Of a DNA stretch of 64,000 bases, positions 1 through 7,918 are shown piece by piece. The notes under the pieces were generated by a model. That model did not search any database, was not told the origin of the DNA, and worked only from the letters and a program-made list of their open reading frames with translations. Where the stretch lies: the NCBI RefSeq assembly GCF_001295845.1, contig NZ_LJIC01000015.1:62001-126000 (forward strand), written 5' to 3'. Both the position numbers and the translations under genes were made by a program. The first letter of the stretch is position 1. Each line of letters starts with the position of its first letter. The stretch comes from Rhodopseudomonas sp. AAP120 (GTDB lineage: Bacteria; Pseudomonadota; Alphaproteobacteria; Rhizobiales; Xanthobacteraceae).

Positions 1-346
1 CATGCGCGACATGCTGCATTTCATGATTGCGCGCGACACGATGCATCAGCAACAGTGGTTGGCGGTGATCGAGGAAATGGGAGGCGCCGCCGCGCTTCCG
101 ATCCCGAACAGTTTCGATCAGAGCCAGGAGCACCAGCGCTTCAGCTACTTCATGATGGGCACCGGCCGCGATGGCGATCCGCTGCCTGAAGGCCGCTTCT
201 CGTCGGGCCCCTCGATGGATGGACGCGGCGAATTCTACGCCGGGCACTTCGAGCCGCTCGGCGAAGAACCGGTCCTGGGCCCAGCTCGGCCCTTGTCCGG
301 CGCACAGGCCGAACAGATCGACCCGACTGGAGCCAAGGTCAAGTAA
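1..346 (+). CDS. Manganese catalase, C-terminal part (cut by window edge)
   Basis: This is the last ~115 residues of a non-haem manganese catalase, which splits hydrogen peroxide at a di-Mn centre. The opening segment MLHFMIARDTMHQQQW is the typical late helix of the family, with His and Glu residues in the four-helix bundle, and the Pro/Gly-rich tail (GEEPVLGPARPL) is also typical. The reading frame is open to the window edge, so the start lies outside. The stop is at 344-346. Identification rests on recognisable family character, not on a search. Confidence 0.85.
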   Translation, partial: MRDMLHFMIARDTMHQQQWLAVIEEMGGAAALPIPNSFDQSQEHQRFSYFMMGTGRDGDPLPEGRFSSGPSMDGRGEFYAGHFEPLGEEPVLGPARPLSGAQAEQIDPTGAKVK

Positions 347-405
347 TAGCCGGCCGACTGCGATGCCGTGGGTGCAGCGCCCCCCGGCATCGCGACCGTG
401 GCGCC

Positions 406-633
406 TCACTCAGTACGCAAGGCCTCGCGTCGCAGGCCGCTCCGGTTGGCCGCAGCATGACCCGCAGCCTCCAGGTCTTGCAAAGAACAGGCTCCCGCTC
501 GCGCGCATTCGGCGATTTTTGCAGCGAGATGGGCCCGCACGGCGTGCTCTTCGCCATTCTCCAGAGTTCCGCAAACACGATCGAGGGCCATGCTCATGTT
601 GGCCAGAGTCCGGGCGTCGAAATCGTCCATCAT
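406..633 (-). CDS. Small conserved rhizobial-type protein of unknown function
   Basis: A 75-residue soluble, helical protein beginning MMDDFDARTLANMSMALDRVC. I recognise it as a small protein family common in Bradyrhizobiaceae genomes (pattern: DARTLANM, ALDRVC, then an R/K-rich helix and an ACS-type segment), with no known function. ATG 631-633 is chosen because GGAGGAACAACC stands directly before it on the minus strand, while the upstream in-frame ATG has no such site. It stands alone between convergent neighbours. The 634-926 stretch beside it shows no other gene. Confidence 0.6.
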   Translation of the reverse strand: MMDDFDARTLANMSMALDRVCGTLENGEEHAVRAHLAAKIAECARAGACSLQDLEAAGHAAANRSGLRREALRTE

Positions 634-926
634 TGGTTGTTCCTCCAGCGCGAGCCTCATTCGCTCGTCAAGTCGTTACAGGCGATCCAGACAGGACGAT
701 GCTAGCCCGGCTTCGAGGTCCCGTCTCTAACCTATGGCAAAAGCTTGTCGCCAGGGCGGCGGCTTCTCACCCGTGCGGTAGGGATGACGCCTTGGCTTGG
801 CTACGCCGGGGGGACGCTCGGAACACTGAGCACAGCTTCGGGTTGACCAGCCAGCGTCGAGAACTCGGGCATCGCAACACGATCGTGCAACGCCATAGGT
901 GGCCTCCGACGCCGGCAGGAGCACTC

Positions 927-3083
927 GTGGACGCAGAACAGATTAAATGCCTCGCCTCGCGCTACGGGATAGCGCTCACCTTCGAGGATGCCCGCGGCAA
1001 CACCGTCGAGACCGATATCGAGGTCATCCGCAAGCTGCTGATCAGCATGGGAGTGCTGCCCCCGCACGGTGATCTGGCAGACCAAGCGGACCTCTCCCCC
1101 TTTCCGCCCGCGCTGGTGCTCCGCCCCCGGAATGGCGCGATTACGATCGATCTCGCCCCCGGTGTTCAAGAGCCCGGTTCGAAGTGGCAACTCGTCCTCG
1201 AGGATGGCACGACGCGGCGGGGCCGCACCGCGACAACCGCCGCGACCGGGACGTCCTCAGCTCGCCTGGTCCTGGCCGACGTCCCCTACGGCTATCATCA
1301 ATTTACACTGGGCGGGTCCGGGGCACAGACGACGCTCATTGTTACGCCCGGCACTTGCTGGCTGCCCGACAGCTTCGAACGCAACGAGCCGAGCTACGGG
1401 CTGTCGCTCCAGCTTTATCTTCTGCGGACAGAGCGCAACTGGGGGATCGGAGACTTCACCGACCTGGGGCAGATGGTCCGACTTGCAGCGGCTCGCGGTT
1501 GCGATGTTCTCGGCCTGAATCCGTTGCATCAAATGTTCACCGACAACCCGGAGCACGCCAGCCCCTATTCGCCGGCCAGCCGGCGCTTTCTGAATATTCT
1601 CTACATTGATGTCACGGCGGTCCCGGAATATCGAGCATCGCGGATGACGCAAGAGCTGGTGACGTCGTCTGGCTTCCAGGAGCGGATCGAACAGGCGCGG
1701 CGGTCTTCCCAAGTCGACTACGCGCTTGTCGCCACCCTCAAGCTGGAAGCACTGCGCCTCCTCCACGCCGAGTTCCACAAGCAGGCGAACGCAACCCGGC
1801 GCGCCGACTACGAGCGGTTCGTTGCAAGCGAAGGCGAGAGCTTGGCGAGCGCTTCGCTGTTCCAGGCTTTGCGGGACCATTTCGCCTCGGTCGAGCCGGC
1901 TGCCGTGGACTGGCATCATTGGCCCGACGCCTACCGCTCTCCGACCGCAGAGGGCGCGCGCGCTTTCGCTCGCGAACATTCAGACAAGGTGGATTTCCAT
2001 AACTGGCTGCAATGGATCGCCGATCAGCAACTCTCAGCTGCGAGGGACGCCGCCACGGCGACCGGCATGAAGGTCGGGCTTTATCTCGATCTCGCCGTCG
2101 GCTGCGACCGCAGCGGGTCGGAGACGTGGGCGAGCCCGTCGGATTACATGGCCGCCGCCGAAGTCGGGGCGCCGCCCGACATCTTCAATCCGGCCGGTCA
2201 AAACTGGGGGCTGCCGCCGCTCAATCCAGTGTCGCTGACCGCGCAGGGTTATCGCCCGTTCATCGAGCTGCTACGCGCCAACATGCGGCACGGAGGCGGA
2301 TTGAGGATCGACCATGCGATGGGACTGCAGCGGCTGTATTGCATCCCTGAAGGATCGCCGCCCTCAGCGGGAGCCTATGTGAGCTATCCGATGGCAGATC
2401 TCGTCGGCATCCTGGCGCTGGAGAGCCAGCGGCATCGCTGCCTCGTGGTCGGCGAGGACCTCGGCACCGTCCCGGCGGGCTTTCGGGACCGCATGGAGGA
2501 TGCCCGCATCCTGTCGTACCGAGTGTTGTTCTTCGAGGCCGATGAAGACGGCGAGTTTATCCCCGCAGGTAGCTATCCTCGGCTCGCAGTGGCCGTGGCC
2601 GGAAGCCATGACCTTCCCACCCTGCCCAGTTGGCTGGAGGGAAGCGACATCGAGCTCAAGGATCGACTCGGGTTGTACCCCTCACCGGACGATGCCATAG
2701 CTCAGCGGCGGGCGCGGGAAACGCAGCGAGACGCGGTGCTTCGCCTTCTCGGGTTGCAGGGGACCGCACAGCAACTTAACCCCGACGCCTTTTCGGCGGC
2801 CGTCCACCGCTTCCTCGGAAGCAGCGCCGCGTTGCTCGCGATGACGCAGCTCGATGATCTGATCGGTGAGCACACCCCGGTGAATGTGCCTGCCACCTCC
2901 ACAGAGCATGCGAACTGGCGGCGGAAATATGCGTTGACGCTCGAGCAAATTGAACAAACCGACGGATGGAAGCTGTTGGACATTCTGGCGGCGGAACGCA
3001 GATCGGCGATCGCGAGTATCGGTGAAAGGCGCTCCTCCGGCCCTCCAGATCCGGCTTCCATGCTTGAACGCAAGCGGCGCTGA
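927..3083 (+). CDS. malQ: 4-alpha-glucanotransferase (amylomaltase)
   Basis: A GH77 enzyme of 718 residues that transfers alpha-1,4-glucan segments in glycogen and maltodextrin metabolism in the cytoplasm. The GH77 core is clear: SLQLYLLRTERNWGIGDF, NPLHQMF, the nucleophile region GLYLDLAVGCDRSGSE, RIDHAMGL, VVGEDLGTVP (acid/base Glu) and GSHDLPTLPSW. The first ~150 residues form the N-terminal extension found in long MalQ proteins. The frame is open far upstream, but GTG at 927 is the likely start because AGGAG lies 5 bases before it and the upstream sequence is Arg-rich junk. No glycogen genes are adjacent. Confidence 0.92.
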   Translation: MDAEQIKCLASRYGIALTFEDARGNTVETDIEVIRKLLISMGVLPPHGDLADQADLSPFPPALVLRPRNGAITIDLAPGVQEPGSKWQLVLEDGTTRRGRTATTAATGTSSARLVLADVPYGYHQFTLGGSGAQTTLIVTPGTCWLPDSFERNEPSYGLSLQLYLLRTERNWGIGDFTDLGQMVRLAAARGCDVLGLNPLHQMFTDNPEHASPYSPASRRFLNILYIDVTAVPEYRASRMTQELVTSSGFQERIEQARRSSQVDYALVATLKLEALRLLHAEFHKQANATRRADYERFVASEGESLASASLFQALRDHFASVEPAAVDWHHWPDAYRSPTAEGARAFAREHSDKVDFHNWLQWIADQQLSAARDAATATGMKVGLYLDLAVGCDRSGSETWASPSDYMAAAEVGAPPDIFNPAGQNWGLPPLNPVSLTAQGYRPFIELLRANMRHGGGLRIDHAMGLQRLYCIPEGSPPSAGAYVSYPMADLVGILALESQRHRCLVVGEDLGTVPAGFRDRMEDARILSYRVLFFEADEDGEFIPAGSYPRLAVAVAGSHDLPTLPSWLEGSDIELKDRLGLYPSPDDAIAQRRARETQRDAVLRLLGLQGTAQQLNPDAFSAAVHRFLGSSAALLAMTQLDDLIGEHTPVNVPATSTEHANWRRKYALTLEQIEQTDGWKLLDILAAERRSAIASIGERRSSGPPDPASMLERKRR

Positions 3084-3120
3084 TCGAACCGCTGCCGTCG
3101 GCCATGCAGGAAATCGCCCC

Positions 3121-3840
3121 GTGACGGATCATCCCTTTTTGCGCAAGTTGCGCCACGGCTCCCGGCTGACGACCGAGGACGAACTGCTTCTGGTCAGTCT
3201 CTTAGATCCAGCGCGCGCGATCGGTGCACGGGAAGATGTCGCCGAAGAAGGAGCCGAGCCGTTTTCGCTTCCGTTGATTGTGGACGGCTGGGCATGCCGC
3301 TACTCCACACTCGAAAACGGTCAACGACAGATCATCTCGCTGTTCGTACCGGGTGACCTGTGCGAACCTTTCGGGATGCTCCCGCGGTTCATGGATCACT
3401 CGGTCGCGACCCTCACACCGGTGATGATGTCTCCGGTGCGTGTCGGGCCGATCAAGAACGCCGCTCTGGCCAGCCGCCGGATTGAGGAGGCGCTGTGGTG
3501 GGATCTATTGGTCGCCACCGCGATTGATCGCGAGCACCTCGTCAGTCTGGGACGCCGCACCGCAACCGAGCGTCTCGGCCACTTGTTTTGTGAGCTGCAT
3601 TTGCGGCTGGAGATGGTCGGATTGGTCGAGGGTCTAAGCTACGAGATGCCGATAACGCAAGCCGACCTCGGCGATCTGCTCGGCCTGTCAATGGTACACG
3701 TCAACAGATCGCTGCAGGAACTGCGACGGACGGGGCTGATGTCGTTGCGCGGCCGGCGGCTCGCGATCCACGATCTGCAAGGGTTGCGCGAATTGTCGTT
3801 CTTCGATGAGGGCTATCTTCATCCAGAGGGAGCGAACTAA
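3121..3840 (+). CDS. Crp/Fnr-family transcriptional regulator
   Basis: A 239-residue regulator with an N-terminal cyclic-nucleotide-binding-like fold (about residues 30-140, including SLFVPGDLCEP) and a C-terminal winged helix-turn-helix (about 165-225: ITQADLGDLLGLSMVHVNRSLQELRRTGL). The recognition-helix pattern TxxDLGxxLGLSxVxVNRxLQxLR is characteristic of this family in Hyphomicrobiales. No Cys cluster for an FNR-type Fe-S centre is evident. GTG at 3121 follows a GGAAA-type site. It lies 42 bp upstream of a histidine kinase and near a response regulator, so the group may act in one stress or redox response. The signal is unknown. Confidence 0.85.
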   Translation: MTDHPFLRKLRHGSRLTTEDELLLVSLLDPARAIGAREDVAEEGAEPFSLPLIVDGWACRYSTLENGQRQIISLFVPGDLCEPFGMLPRFMDHSVATLTPVMMSPVRVGPIKNAALASRRIEEALWWDLLVATAIDREHLVSLGRRTATERLGHLFCELHLRLEMVGLVEGLSYEMPITQADLGDLLGLSMVHVNRSLQELRRTGLMSLRGRRLAIHDLQGLRELSFFDEGYLHPEGAN

Positions 3841-3882
3841 TGAGCGGGGCGCGATGCCGGCAGGCAACGAGTAGCGGAGGCC

Positions 3883-4539
3883 ATGATGGTCGATGAATCC
3901 TCAAGATCTCGGATCGCGGCTCTGGAGGCCGACAACGCGCGGCTGCGGCGGTTGCTCGATCAGCAGGACGCCCCCGGCGAGCTCCGCCACCGGCTGCGCG
4001 GAACGGTCGCGTTGCTCCGCATGATCATTCGAAAGTCTTCCGAAAGCCGCAGCGACCTCGACTCGTACATGGGGCTTCTCGAGGACCGGCTCGATGCGAT
4101 CGCACGCGTCCAGTCGATTGCGGACGAGCAAGGCGCGATCGAACTGCAAAAGCTCCTCGCAGACGAACTGCTGCATTACCGTCCGCTGGAAGGCGTCCGG
4201 GTGCGACTGGCGGGGCCCGAACTCGCACTGCAGCCGCGCATGGGCCAGGTCTTCGCGCTCGCGGTCCACGAACTCACCGTGAATGCCATCGAACATGGAG
4301 CCCTCGGCAGCGACACCGGGCGGGTCGATATCAAATGGCGCGTATCGGCCGCCGGTACCGAGTCGAAGCTGATCTTCGTGTGGAATGAAAATGACACGGC
4401 CACCGTCGGCAAACCGAGCCGGCAGGGGTTCGGCACCGAAGTGCTGACGCGGACGCTGGTCTATGAACTGCGCGCCACTACAAATCTGGAATTCGAGCCG
4501 GACGGGCTTCGCTGCACCATCGAATTCCCGCTGCCCTGA
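3883..4539 (+). CDS. HWE-type sensor histidine kinase lacking a sensor domain
   Basis: A 218-residue kinase with a short N-terminal coiled segment (IAALEADNARLRRLLDQQ), a phospho-acceptor helix (ELRHRLRGTVALLRMII), an N-box (VHELTVNAIEHGAL), the W-x-E motif that names the HWE family (VWNENDT) and a GFGTEVL glycine box. There is no PAS, GAF or membrane segment, so input must come from a partner protein. GGAGG precedes the double ATG. The downstream receiver protein at 4956-5366 is a plausible phosphotransfer partner, and the upstream Crp/Fnr gene may be co-regulated. Both links are inferred from neighbourhood. Confidence 0.82.
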   Translation: MMVDESSRSRIAALEADNARLRRLLDQQDAPGELRHRLRGTVALLRMIIRKSSESRSDLDSYMGLLEDRLDAIARVQSIADEQGAIELQKLLADELLHYRPLEGVRVRLAGPELALQPRMGQVFALAVHELTVNAIEHGALGSDTGRVDIKWRVSAAGTESKLIFVWNENDTATVGKPSRQGFGTEVLTRTLVYELRATTNLEFEPDGLRCTIEFPLP

Positions 4540-4761
4540 ACGCCGGGCTAACCGACCAAGCAACGTGCCCGGGAGCGATTGACACGATCGTACGGAAGCC
4601 GACCGTTCGCCATAATCGACACACTTTCATATACGGGTCATCCCGCCGGCCGCGACCTCCGGACCGGAGCGCGAGCGCACTTACGAGCCTCCCATTAGCA
4701 TAAGTGAATGCCGCAAGGAGTCCGCGACGCTAGCCTGCCTGAAACCACAGAAAGGCGATGC

Positions 4762-4959
4762 GTGAAGAAGCGACGCAACAGGATCAAACAGCAAACGTCC
4801 CTCGAAGAACGGCTTTCGGCCTGTTCGGAACGCTGGAAACGTGAAGCGGAAGCGAGCGGTGACAGCGAGTTGCTGGGACATTTCCAGGAGCACGCGAGGT
4901 CCGCGGAGGCCGCGCTCGGCATCATCGCTTGGCTCGAAGGGCGGGAGGATAATCGCTGA
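4762..4959 (+). CDS. Small basic/helical protein of unknown function
   Basis: A 65-residue charged protein (KKRRNRIKQQTSLEERLSA...). The pattern RNRIKQQxSLEERL followed by an Ala-rich helix and a closing short Trp-Leu segment matches a small Bradyrhizobiaceae family I recognise but whose role is unknown. GTG 4762 is preferred because the conserved part starts there. An upstream ATG at 4708 would only add a non-conserved leader. Its stop codon overlaps the likely start of the receiver protein, so the two are probably translationally coupled. Confidence 0.55.
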   Translation: MKKRRNRIKQQTSLEERLSACSERWKREAEASGDSELLGHFQEHARSAEAALGIIAWLEGREDNR

Positions 4960-5366
4960 CCCCGGGCGCCTCCACATCGCGCGCCATAGGCGCTGACGGG
5001 TCAGGCCATGGGCGGCTGTTTGGCCGCAGCATCCTCGTGGTCGAAGACGAATATTTCATTGCCGACCATCTGATGCGGCAGGTCGAGCAATGCGGCGCCA
5101 ATGTGATCGGTCCGGTAGCAACTCTCGACGAAGCTCGCAGCTTGGCGTGGGCTAACCCGCATCTGGACGGGGCCGTACTGGACATCAATCTGCGCGGCAC
5201 GTGGGTGTTTCCGCTTGCGGATGAATTAGCCGAGCGCGGCGTGCGATTCATCTTCGCCACCGGCTACGATGCCAGGATGATTCCTGCGCGGTTTGCGCAC
5301 GTCGGACGATGTGAAAAGTGCGCGGACGCCGCCGAGATTACCGCGGCGCCGTTTGCGGAGTCTTGA
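4956..5366 (+). CDS. Single-domain response regulator, probable CTG start
   Basis: A stand-alone receiver domain. The beta1 strand and acidic pocket are SILVVEDEYF, the phospho-acceptor Asp is in AVLDINL, and beta4 with its Thr/Gly turn is FIFATGYD. There is no output domain. Starting at GTG 5037 would cut the first strand. The open frame reaches back to 4953 and contains no ATG, GTG or TTG before 5037. CTG 4956 overlaps the preceding stop (CTGA) and is preceded by GGGAGG at 4943-4948, so I choose it (136 aa, normal receiver length). Probable partner: the HWE kinase upstream. The start is inferred. Confidence 0.72.
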   Translation: MTPGASTSRAIGADGSGHGRLFGRSILVVEDEYFIADHLMRQVEQCGANVIGPVATLDEARSLAWANPHLDGAVLDINLRGTWVFPLADELAERGVRFIFATGYDARMIPARFAHVGRCEKCADAAEITAAPFAES

Positions 5367-5453
5367 AACAGATCGCGAGGCCAATGCGGAGCCGGCTCCG
5401 AGCCCGGGGCACCGGCCTTCCAGGCAAAGCAGCGGGGTTCGAGTGTCGCAGCA

Positions 5454-6728
5454 TTATTGACTGTAGCTCTGCGCAAGCCCAAGACCGATCGTGACGGTCA
5501 GCAGAATGCCCGCAGCAGGAATGCACAGCGCATTGTCGAGCAGCACCGAGGTCGCGCCCAATGCCAGCCCGACAGCCGCAACGGCGGGATAGATCCAGTC
5601 GCGTCCGCGCTCTAAGGCAGCCCCGGCTAGCTTGACCAAAATGGCGGATCCGGCCGCGGCTGCGCCGACGCACCCTAGCCAGCCCAATTCGACCGCACCC
5701 GCGACGGCGACCGTCGGGGCCGTTGCGACGCCGGACGCACCCCCGCCCTGATAGAGCCGCGCCAGATCCTGGAACGCGCCCGCGCCGGCTCCCAGCCATC
5801 TCGCATCGGCAACCATCGCTTCCAGTTGCGGCATGTCTTGCGAAGGCGCGACGAACCGCAGCAGCAAGGATCCGGCGGCGGCGTTCTCGTCGCCCAGCCA
5901 GACGATCAGAACCGCCGACGCGACTCCGCCAATGACACATAGAACGACGGCGGATGCTCGCGACATATCGAAGCGCCGGATCACAGCCAACGTCGTGAGA
6001 CAGCCAACACCGAGACCAACCGCCACGATCTGCGGCAGGCCTCCGGCGCGGATGAGAACCGCTCCGCTGATCAGCAGCCCTATAATGGCGATCAACACCG
6101 TCGGCGCGATTTCAGCCGCGGCGGACCGGCGGGCCGTAAATCGCTCGAGCGCGGCGATGACGAGGGCGGCGTCCAGCACGATCGCGAGACTCCCGATCAG
6201 CGCGACGGCGTCTGGCCTCACGGCCGAATGCAGCGGCAGTCTGGCATCGATCAGGCTGACGACGAGGGCGGCCAGGCCCATCAGGGTGGCGACAGCCGCG
6301 GCGCCCCGCAGCGTCAGTTCGGCACGGCGCCGATCGCGCGCAATCGCGACCGTGACGATCAGCAGCCCGAGCGTCGACGCAGCGGTCATCAGCGCGAACA
6401 AGGTATCGCCGCGATCGACCGTGATGGCCGAAACGGCGGACATCTGTAGAGCCTCGCCGGCGCTCTTCCAGATCGTGTGCGCGACGGGGCCAGGCAACGG
6501 CAGCAGTTGAACGATCAAATACAACGGCATCAGCAGCACGGCCCACCCGACCCCGGCAAGCGAACGCCTGATCTGATCGACGTCGGAACCGCGCAAGCCG
6601 ACCGCCAAGGATATCAGCCCGACGCCGACGACGATTATCTTCGCCTCGCCCGCGCCCTGGCTCGACAGAAGCGACAGCAACGGGGCCAGGCCAAGCAGGG
6701 CGAGAAGAGAATTAAATGGGGCAGCCAC
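5454..6728 (-). CDS. Polytopic membrane protein, O-antigen ligase/polymerase-like
   Basis: A 424-residue protein with about ten hydrophobic helices and few polar loops. The central loop (about residues 275-330, LRFVAPSQDMPQLEAMVADARWLGAGAGAFQDL) resembles the large periplasmic loop of Wzy_C/O-antigen-ligase proteins, where the segment '...GxGxGxF' is common. It is the first of three such proteins in the polysaccharide locus (others at 10141 and 29406) and is transcribed away from the Wza/Wzc genes. It could polymerise repeat units or attach glycan to an acceptor. Family assignment is moderately secure, substrate unknown. Confidence 0.6.
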   Translation of the reverse strand: MAAPFNSLLALLGLAPLLSLLSSQGAGEAKIIVVGVGLISLAVGLRGSDVDQIRRSLAGVGWAVLLMPLYLIVQLLPLPGPVAHTIWKSAGEALQMSAVSAITVDRGDTLFALMTAASTLGLLIVTVAIARDRRRAELTLRGAAAVATLMGLAALVVSLIDARLPLHSAVRPDAVALIGSLAIVLDAALVIAALERFTARRSAAAEIAPTVLIAIIGLLISGAVLIRAGGLPQIVAVGLGVGCLTTLAVIRRFDMSRASAVVLCVIGGVASAVLIVWLGDENAAAGSLLLRFVAPSQDMPQLEAMVADARWLGAGAGAFQDLARLYQGGGASGVATAPTVAVAGAVELGWLGCVGAAAAGSAILVKLAGAALERGRDWIYPAVAAVGLALGATSVLLDNALCIPAAGILLTVTIGLGLAQSYSQ

Positions 6729-6741
6729 CGCGAACCATTAA

Positions 6742-6760
6742 ATCGCGAACCCTTCGCGAT
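6742..6760. promoter_or_regulatory. Perfect 8-bp inverted repeat
   Basis: ATCGCGAA-CCC-TTCGCGAT, a perfect dyad with a 3-bp spacer, lies in the 50-bp gap between the minus-strand genes at 6779-7117 and 5454-6728, immediately upstream of the latter's start. It could be an operator or an intercistronic hairpin. No T-run follows on the minus strand beyond TTTAAT. Confidence 0.5.
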
Positions 6761-6778
6761 CAAACAACATGGTCCGCG

Positions 6779-7117
6779 CTATTTTTTCAATGATAATTTT
6801 CCGACGATGCTCTTCGCGCGGCCGGAGGGAGCGACGTCCGGGCTCCCGCCCTTCGAAGCAGAGGGACGGCTTAATCGCAGACGCCGCTCGACGAACGGCA
6901 GCATGCCGATCAACGATCCGAGCACGTACCCGACCTGCAGTGCGATGCAGGCGACGACAGCCGCCCATAATGCCGTCCGAAGGCTTTCTCCCAACAACAG
7001 CCCGATTGCGACAATATTCAGCCCGCCGATGACGCACACCGGCAGCAGCACGACGAGCCGATAGCGGATCCCGAGAACAAGGCCGGGGAGTCCCCCCAAA
7101 ACAACGAGATCGAGCAT
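6779..7117 (-). CDS. Small integral membrane protein of the polysaccharide locus
   Basis: A 112-residue protein with three predicted membrane helices (MLDLVVLGGLPGLVLGIRY; LVVLLPVCVIGGLNIVAIGLLLG; TALWAAVVACIALQVGYVLGSLIGML) and a basic soluble tail rich in Ser/Lys. Small membrane proteins of this size next to rhizobial exopolysaccharide genes sometimes act as production modulators (ExoX/PsiA type), but no specific motif allows that assignment here. It lies 50 bp upstream of the O-antigen-ligase-like gene on the same strand and is probably in its operon. Confidence 0.6.
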   Translation of the reverse strand: MLDLVVLGGLPGLVLGIRYRLVVLLPVCVIGGLNIVAIGLLLGESLRTALWAAVVACIALQVGYVLGSLIGMLPFVERRLRLSRPSASKGGSPDVAPSGRAKSIVGKLSLKK

Positions 7118-7183
7118 CTTCGCGCGCCGCTCCAGACATCTTCTGGAACCCTAGCAGCCCCCCAAAGCCGGGGCAAACAAGCG

Positions 7184-7777
7184 TCATTGCGCGCACTTTG
7201 CCATCATCTCCGCGAAAGCCGACGGCAACCCGTCAAGCTCGATCCGGCCCGCCACATCGCGGCCATTCTCGGTGACTTTGACGTCGAGACGGTCGAGCCC
7301 CCGCCAGGGTCCCGACAACAACCCCGCGGCGCCATCCGGCAAAATGATCGCCGTCCCTCCGGGCGCTACCCTGCCCTCATAGAGCTGACCACCGCCCGCC
7401 GAATCGAATCGGACCATCGGACGGCTGCGTGGCGCGAACGGCGCGGCAACGACCAGCGCCACCTCGACCTTGATCGGAGGGCTGCACCGGATCATCAAGC
7501 CGACCATCTCCGGATCGGAATTCCGCGTGTCGGCGATCTTGGTCATGGACACGGCCGAGCGCCCCTGATCGTCGGGCACCCCTCGCACCAACTTCCAGCT
7601 CGGGCGGGGCAGCGACCTCGCTGCTGACGGACCGCCGTTCACCACCGGCGGCTCCGCCGGCTCGGGCGCCCCCGCCGCCACCACTGCGTCTCGACCAGCC
7701 GCTGCCGAGGTCGCTGCGACGGCCGCGAGAACCAAGCCCAGCGCCCCCCGCCGGAGGCACGAACAGACAGACTGCAT
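7184..7777 (-). CDS. Exported protein of unknown function
   Basis: A 197-residue protein with a signal peptide (RRGALGLVLAAVAATSAAAG), a Pro/Ala linker to about residue 65, and a compact C-terminal domain with two Cys that could pair (MIRCSPP and MAKCAQ). It is probably periplasmic. ATG 7775-7777 is chosen over upstream ATGs because the signal peptide begins there. A TTAAATG/CATTTAA palindrome covers its ribosome-binding region. It is transcribed divergently from the Wza-type gene, so both may share control. Function not recognised. Confidence 0.65.
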   Translation of the reverse strand: MQSVCSCLRRGALGLVLAAVAATSAAAGRDAVVAAGAPEPAEPPVVNGGPSAARSLPRPSWKLVRGVPDDQGRSAVSMTKIADTRNSDPEMVGLMIRCSPPIKVEVALVVAAPFAPRSRPMVRFDSAGGGQLYEGRVAPGGTAIILPDGAAGLLSGPWRGLDRLDVKVTENGRDVAGRIELDGLPSAFAEMMAKCAQ

Positions 7778-7778
7778 A

Positions 7779-7795
7779 TTAAATGTTCCATTTAA
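7779..7795. promoter_or_regulatory. TTAAATG-N3-CATTTAA palindrome (copy 1)
   Basis: A perfect 7-bp inverted repeat with a 3-bp centre (TTC), directly upstream of the minus-strand start at 7777 in the intergenic space shared with the Wza-type gene. The same dyad recurs at 37887-37903 in the other divergent polysaccharide promoter region. Next to it, 7796-7811 forms a GTTGC-N6-GCAAC dyad. A regulator-binding role is inferred from the recurrence. Confidence 0.5.
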
Positions 7796-7918
7796 GTTGC
7801 GCATCTGCAACATAATCTGATTAAATTCGGCATTATCTAATTTAAATCAGAGGATCAAGTTGAAAGCCGCTCGATGCCCCCGTAGTACTCGACTATCGAG
7901 GGGATGTAGGGGCTATTC

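Noticed and set aside
171-926. Long in-frame N-terminal extension of malQ
   Set aside because: Arg/Pro/Ser-rich sequence overlapping the end of the catalase gene and the minus-strand gene at 406-633; the GTG at 927 has a good ribosome-binding site and matches the family start.
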